From Baffinella frigidus (lineage: Eukaryota; Cryptophyceae; Cryptomonadales; Baffinellaceae), in NCBI GenBank assembly GCA_026770585.1, contig MU646809.1:3846-13966 (forward strand): a DNA stretch of 10,121 nt, written 5' to 3'. The notes beneath the pieces were generated by a model. The model was not told where the DNA came from and did no database searches. It worked only from the letters and a program-made list of their open reading frames with translations. This document shows positions 6,657-10,121 of the stretch, piece by piece. The translations under genes and the position numbers were made by a program. Each line of letters starts with the position of its first letter. Position 1 is the first letter of the stretch.

Positions 6657-8598
6657 TGATGGAGTGGAGACAGCAGGTGGACCATGCGCTCTCCGTGCTG
6701 CACACACGCCTCGATTCCCTCGAGGCTCCACACCTCGATCCTCTCGAGCCTCCTCATCACCGCCACACCACCGCACGTGCTACCCCCCCCCTCCAAACCT
6801 CCCAACCCACACAGCGGACTTCGAAGGGATTTTGAATAACCCCTAAGCGATGAGACCCAGGACCCACAAGACTTAGGAGCATGACCTCCGGAAAGCAATC
6901 CTCGCACGTGCGCCACCTGCCCCAACTGACCCCATCAGCAATGTAAGGCAGCGAGGCAGCCTCCTGACCTGTTGGTTCCGCGCGCCCCCCACCCCCCCCG
7001 CGCACCACCCCCATCACCCGCTCCATTTTCAGACGCTCTGCGGTCCTAGCTGCCAGGACTCAGGCTCGACTCAAGACTCAGGCTCAAGCGTAAAGTGCAC
7101 CACGCCCATCAGGCTTGCAGCCCAGCAAGGGGGCGTTCTGTGCTGAGGGTTGTGTGCTGACAGTTGTGTGTTGACAGAATCGGAGGAGGGCGTGTCCGGA
7201 GGCGGCGAAGCAGAGTCCGACGCACATACGCGGCCACCCACCTCGGGGCTGCCAAGGTCTAGCTCTGCCTCACTCGGGTTGCCTCACTATTCTCAAGTTC
7301 ACGGTGTTGGCGTGTGGTGCAAATCCGTCGACTTTCGAGCGGGGAAGAGCCTGGTCTCACCAAAGTGGTGAGGCCAGATAGACTGGTGGGGATAGAGAAG
7401 GTGACACCGTCCGAGACTGGTGGGGAGAGAGAAGGTGACACCAGCGCGGACGGTCTTGCAGTATGCTCGCAGTGTCGGCGACCGAGTCGTGTCTCAGGAG
7501 CTACTCCAAGAGACGGAGAGGTGGGGGGGCGCTGGGGTCAAGTGTGGTATGGCGGAGTGAGGGGGGGGTGCTGCTCGCGTGTGCCTGAGATGGCGGAAGC
7601 GAGGGTTCGCCTCTGTTGCACGATTATCGAGGGTGGCAGGACCAGAGAGTGGCAACTTGCAGCGCCACGGGGACGCAGGGGAAACGCACGAGTACAGCAA
7701 TACGTCCTAAGTGGAGGCCGGCGTCATAAGTTGAGCGTGGTGGCAGCAGGGCAGGGAACTCCGCGAACCGCAAGAACGCGAAACTTGTCAAGGAGATTAA
7801 GGACGAGGAGGACGCCTTCGGGAAGCGCGTCACTGCTGGCGCCATGCAAGCGGTAACCCCAACCCCTAAACGCTTGAACCCTGCACCCTGCACCCTGCAC
7901 CCTGCACCCTGCACCCTGCACCCTGCACCCTGCACCCTGCACCCTGCACCCTGGACCCTGAACACGTCGCTGGGTGCTATCCCGCTGAGAGCTCGTGCCG
8001 TGGGCCATGCCTGGGGTGCCAGACACCTCCCGCTTAGCGGGGTACCCCGATTGCTCTGTAGTTGTGAGCTGCGCGTGCTACACCACCGGATTCTTCTTCA
8101 GCTTCGTCTTCGTCCTAACTCTCCAGCCTGGAGATGAGTGATCCAAAAGTCTACGATCCTTAAGACGAGCCCGCCTCGGTACAGACGCGCTCGCAAGCGC
8201 TGCTTGACCACAAGTGAGCGCGGCCCTGTTGGCGCTCACGTGCTAGCTATCAGAGAGGAACGTGCGTTTATTCATTTATTACGGGGTGATATTCATTTAT
8301 GACGGATCGATACCATGCCCACCATCTATTCCCTTCCGCAGGCCAAGGACCTCAAAATCCTTGACCCGGGACCTAGAAATCCTTGACATCGAGCAGTATA
8401 ATGTGCGGGGGGGGGGGGCAGCATTTGATTGGATTGGTGTCGTGGCATCCGCAGGGCAAGGATGCGTCAGCGAAAGCAATGCTCAGAATCGACGCTCTCG
8501 TCGATACCGTCAAGTCGCTCACCACTCAGTCTGATGGGTCTCGCCCATCCCACAGCCCCGTCACTCCGCAAACCTGCTCCCCAAACCTTGGACCCTAA
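6657..8598 (+). CDS. Putative multi-exon gene for an unrecognised coiled-coil-rich protein
   Basis: The best exons are the last two. One is 7750 (or 7747)-7852, reading NSANRKNAKLVKEIKDEEDA then FGKRVTAGAMQA, before GTAACC. The other is 8455-8598, after acceptor CATCCGCAG, reading GKDASAKAMLRIDALVDTVK then a Ser/Pro-rich tail to TAA. They join in phase 0. Upstream candidates are 7462-7520 (YARSVGDRVVSQELLQETE; acceptor TCTTGCAG), 7178-7256, 7033-7089 (acceptor CCATTTTCAG, donor GTAAAG), 6877-6942 (EHDLRKAILARAPPAPTDPI; donor GTAAGG) and a segment from 6657 (WRQQVDHALSVLHTRLDSLE). A phase-consistent path exists for 7033-7089, 7178-7256, 7462-7520, 7747/7750-7852 and 8455-8598. For exon 6877-6942 the most protein-like frame does not fit that path, so the 5' half is provisional. 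Charged, heptad-like stretches suggest coiled coil; no family is recognised. True start unknown. Confidence 0.5.
6710..6757 (+). repeat. 24-nt tandem duplication (LDSLEAPH / LDPLEPPH)
   Basis: Units 6710-6733 and 6734-6757 are about 80% identical and encode LDSLEAPH and LDPLEPPH in the plus-strand frame of the first candidate exon. The in-frame unit length and retained LD-x-LE-x-PH pattern mildly favour the plus strand as coding. Confidence 0.65.
7287..7373 (+). repeat. Dispersed element, plus-strand copy (inverted partner 9485-9573)
   Basis: CTATTCTCAAGTT..., ATCCGTCGACTTT... and GAAGAGCC... align with the reverse complement of 9485-9573 over about 87 nt at roughly two-thirds identity. Both copies read SQV...SV(D/N)F-x-A-x-KS...P in one frame. 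This may be a remnant of a shared mobile or exon sequence. Confidence 0.55.
7351..7377. other. Imperfect 11-bp inverted repeat
   Basis: CTGGTCTCACC (7351-7361) pairs with GGTGAGGCCAG (7367-7377), with one wobble pair and a 5-nt loop. It lies in a candidate intron of the plus-strand gene, at the end of the dispersed element 7287-7373. Confidence 0.6.
7381..7448 (+). repeat. 34-nt tandem duplication
   Basis: Units 7381-7414 and 7415-7448 share GACTGGTGGGGA-AGAGAAGGTGACACC. The repeat ends 13 nt before candidate exon 7462-7520. Confidence 0.8.
7877..7960 (+). repeat. CACCCTG heptamer array, 12 units
   Basis: AACCCTG, ten identical CACCCTG units, then GACCCTG. It lies 25 nt after the donor of exon 7750-7852, in the last intron of the plus-strand gene. 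The near-perfect identity suggests recent expansion of a telomere-variant heptamer. Confidence 0.95.
8131..8163 (+). repeat. Dispersed ~33-nt repeat, copy 2
   Basis: Pair of the copy at 6017-6049. Upstream is a textbook-looking acceptor: a TTCTTC-rich tract, CCTAAC (branch-like), then CTCTCCAG at 8125. It lies within the last intron (7853-8454) of the putative plus-strand gene and could be an alternative terminal exon. Confidence 0.55.
8269..8305 (+). repeat. 16-nt direct repeat
   Basis: TATTCATTTATTACGG (8269-8284) and TATTCATTTATGACGG (8290-8305) differ at one base. They lie in the last intron of the plus-strand gene. Confidence 0.75.
8348..8387 (+). repeat. 18-nt direct repeat
   Basis: GACCTCAAAATCCTTGAC (8348-8365) and GACCTAGAAATCCTTGAC (8370-8387) differ at two bases, 4 nt apart, in the same intron. 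A G homopolymer (about 8406-8418) follows just before the last exon. Confidence 0.75.
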
Positions 8599-9360
8599 AC
8601 CCTAAACCTTACACCCCAAACTCTCTACCCTCAATCCTTAACTCTAAACGCTTAGCCCTCAACCCTAAACCCTAAACCCTCAACTCTAAACCCTAAACCC
8701 TAAACCACAAACCATAAACCCTAAACCCTAAACCCTAAACCTTACACCCTAAACCATAAACCATAAACCATAAACCATAAACCATAAACCATAAACCCTA
8801 AACCCTAAACCCTAAACCCTAAACCCTAAACCCTAAACCCTAAATCCTAAATCCTAAATCCTAAACCCTAAACCCTAAACCCTACACCGTAAACCCCAAA
8901 CCCCAAACCCTAAACCCTAAACCATAAACTCTAAACCATAAACCATAAAGCATAAACCATAAACCCTAAACCATAAACTCTAAACCCCAAACCCTACACC
9001 ATAAACCCCAAACCCCAAACCCCAAACCTCTAAACCCCAAACTCTAAGCTCTAAACCCTAAACCCTAAACCCTAAACCCTAAACCCTAAACCCTAAACCC
9101 TAAACCTTAAACCCCAAACCCCAAACCCTAAACCCCAAACCCCAAACCCTAAACCCTTGACCCCAAACCCCAAACCCTAAACCTCTAAACTCTAAACCCC
9201 AAACCCTACACCGTAAACCCCCAACCCCAAACCCCGAACCTCTAAACTCCAAACCCTGAACCCCAAACCCTAAACCCTAAACCCTAAACCCTATACCCTC
9301 AACCTTGAACCCTAAACCCTAAGCCCCAAACCCTAAACCCCAAAGCCCAAAGCCTAACCC
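8585..9360 (+). repeat. Interstitial telomere-like array (CCCTAAA and variants), ~775 nt
   Basis: About 110 heptamers, C-rich on the plus strand. Canonical CCCTAAA runs (about 8640-8725, 8800-8880, 9050-9110) alternate with variant blocks CCATAAA (8750-8800, 8935-8970), CCCCAAA (8995-9025, 9110-9180) and CCTCTAA. Unique sequence flanks both sides, so this is not the chromosome end in this assembly. Units become more degenerate at the two margins. Confidence 0.95.
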
Positions 9361-9376
9361 CGAAACGCGAACCGCA

Positions 9377-9637
9377 GAGTGCAGAGCGCGCTGCGGGAGG
9401 AGCTAGCAGAGTCGAGAAGGTCATCCAGACCCCTTCCGCGACACACCCAACACCGTCAAAATCTAGCTCTCTCTCAGGTTATTTGGGCTCACGAATTTGG
9501 TTTGCCCGGGCTCTTTTCCGCCCCAAAGTTGACGGATGTGTACCGCAAACCCGGACTGGCAACTTGAGAGTAGTCGGTCAAACCGAGGGAGGAGTGTGCA
9601 GTGCGCGCTGCGGGAAGAACTCGCAGAGTCGCGAAGG
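9377..9637 (+). repeat. Direct repeat pair reading ALREELAESRR
   Basis: 9377-9420 and 9592-9637 are direct copies. In the plus-strand frame both encode ALREELAESRR (9388-9420 and 9605-9637) with four nucleotide differences, all synonymous: GAG/GAA twice, CTA/CTC and AGA/CGA. Similarity stops just after AGG. No longer open gene surrounds either copy. Confidence 0.65.
9485..9573 (-). repeat. Dispersed element, minus-strand copy (partner 7287-7373)
   Basis: The reverse complement begins CTACTCTCAAGTTGCC and contains ATCCGTCAACTTT and GAAAAGAGCCC, colinear with 7287-7373. It sits between the two ALREELAESRR copies, preceded on the plus strand by a CTAGCTCT motif that also occurs at 7260 and, inverted, near 9868. 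Confidence 0.55.
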
Positions 9638-9750
9638 TTTGAGAAGAAAACGCCCCCCCTAGGACCCTACAGTGGAGTGGCCGTTTTATCACCAACACGG
9701 CCGATGCAAGTCCCCTCCGCGCGAGACCCACCACACCCACAATCGCCAGC

Positions 9751-9876
9751 CTCTACCTCTGCCTGAGTAAAACTGGGCTTGCCATAAAAGCATTTTTTGG
9801 GTGGCCCGTTTGTTCTTGCGTTTCTGCTCTAAATATGGTTTATGGCCAGCCCAATTCTACTCAGGCAGAGCTAGCA
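9751..9876. mobile_element. Fold-back (MITE-like) element
   Basis: A left arm of about 39 nt (9751-9789, containing CTCTGCCTGAGTAAAACTGG) and a right arm (9838-9876, containing CCAATTCTACTCAGGCAGAG) are inverted with about 5 mismatches, around a 48-nt A/T-richer loop. The short size and long terminal arms suit a non-autonomous fold-back element. No clear target-site duplication was identified. Confidence 0.5.
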
Positions 9877-10102
9877 CCTTCTCGAGGGCGACGCTTGTAC
9901 CGCAAAAGCCGCCTTATTATTTGGTCACATTCCGCCCACCTGGCGTTGTTGGGAGAGGGCTGGAGCGCTGCCGGACGGGACTGGGCTTCCATCCGTTGGT
10001 TTATTTTCTCTCGGTCCTGAGCGGTGATGCAGTGCTGGCGTGTTTCCCCCACCACGAACCAGAGACCATGTCCGCCTCGCTCACCACCTCCACCCAAAGT
10101 CT

Positions 10103-10121
10103 CCCCCCCCCCCCCCCCCCC
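10103..10121 (+). repeat. Terminal poly-C run
   Basis: The window ends in an unbroken run of about 18 C. The preceding 9880-10100 stretch has no repeat or gene I can support. The run may mark an assembly break or slippage-prone end. Confidence 0.9.

Noticed and set aside
7844-8137. Plus-strand frame through the CACCCTG array
   Set aside because: It is repeat-driven, and the well-supported exon just upstream uses another frame and splices out at 7853.
8585-9360. True chromosome end
   Set aside because: Unique sequence continues on both sides and the units are heavily degenerate, so it is an interstitial array.
1-10121. tRNA, rRNA, CRISPR array, bacterial operon or integrated virus
   Set aside because: No cloverleaf, ribosomal motif, spaced repeat array, Shine-Dalgarno/ORF pattern or viral core gene was seen; resemblance of the TBP-like protein to viral homologues alone does not make the locus viral.

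Overview
The window looks like nuclear DNA from a GC-rich, intron-rich eukaryotic microbe. Three things point there: multi-exon genes with GT...AG introns, no bacterial-style ORF or operon layout, and many arrays of the plant/algal-type telomeric heptamer (CCCTAAA/TTTAGGG) with its variants. A green or other alga with TTTAGGG-type telomeres is my best guess; the species is not identified. No long single-frame gene exists, so genes were built by hand from short open segments bounded by splice sites whose phases fit.

Positions 1-4000, minus strand, hold the one confident gene: ten exons (the last cut by the window edge) encoding a TATA-binding-protein-like factor with two saddle repeats. Every exon-exon phase is consistent. 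Its introns are full of low-complexity DNA: degenerate telomeric repeats, CAGT/GGAA microsatellites, 19-nt and 14-nt minisatellites, and partial copies of the gene's own exon edges.

Positions 4000-6180 are unclear. An AT-rich island lies just upstream of the TBP-like gene. Beyond it are open segments with plausible splice sites on both strands. On the minus strand they suggest a fragment with a weak glycosyltransferase look (5372-5775) and an unrecognised 3' part (4253-4878). A competing plus-strand reading cannot be excluded.

Positions 6184-8598, plus strand, carry a CCCTCAA/CCCCCAA array, a 21-nt minisatellite, and a putative coiled-coil-rich gene. The last two exons of that gene are well supported, and its stop codon lies in the first heptamer of the following telomere-like array. 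Its last intron contains a CACCCTG array.

Positions 8585-9360 are a long interstitial telomere-like array. From 9361 to the end there is no gene I can support, only short dispersed and inverted repeats (a fold-back element and a duplicated segment that reads ALREELAESRR), then a terminal poly-C run.

All telomere-like arrays left of about 4 kb are G-rich on the plus strand and all right of about 6.1 kb are C-rich on it. In both cases the C-rich strand is the sense strand of the neighbouring gene.
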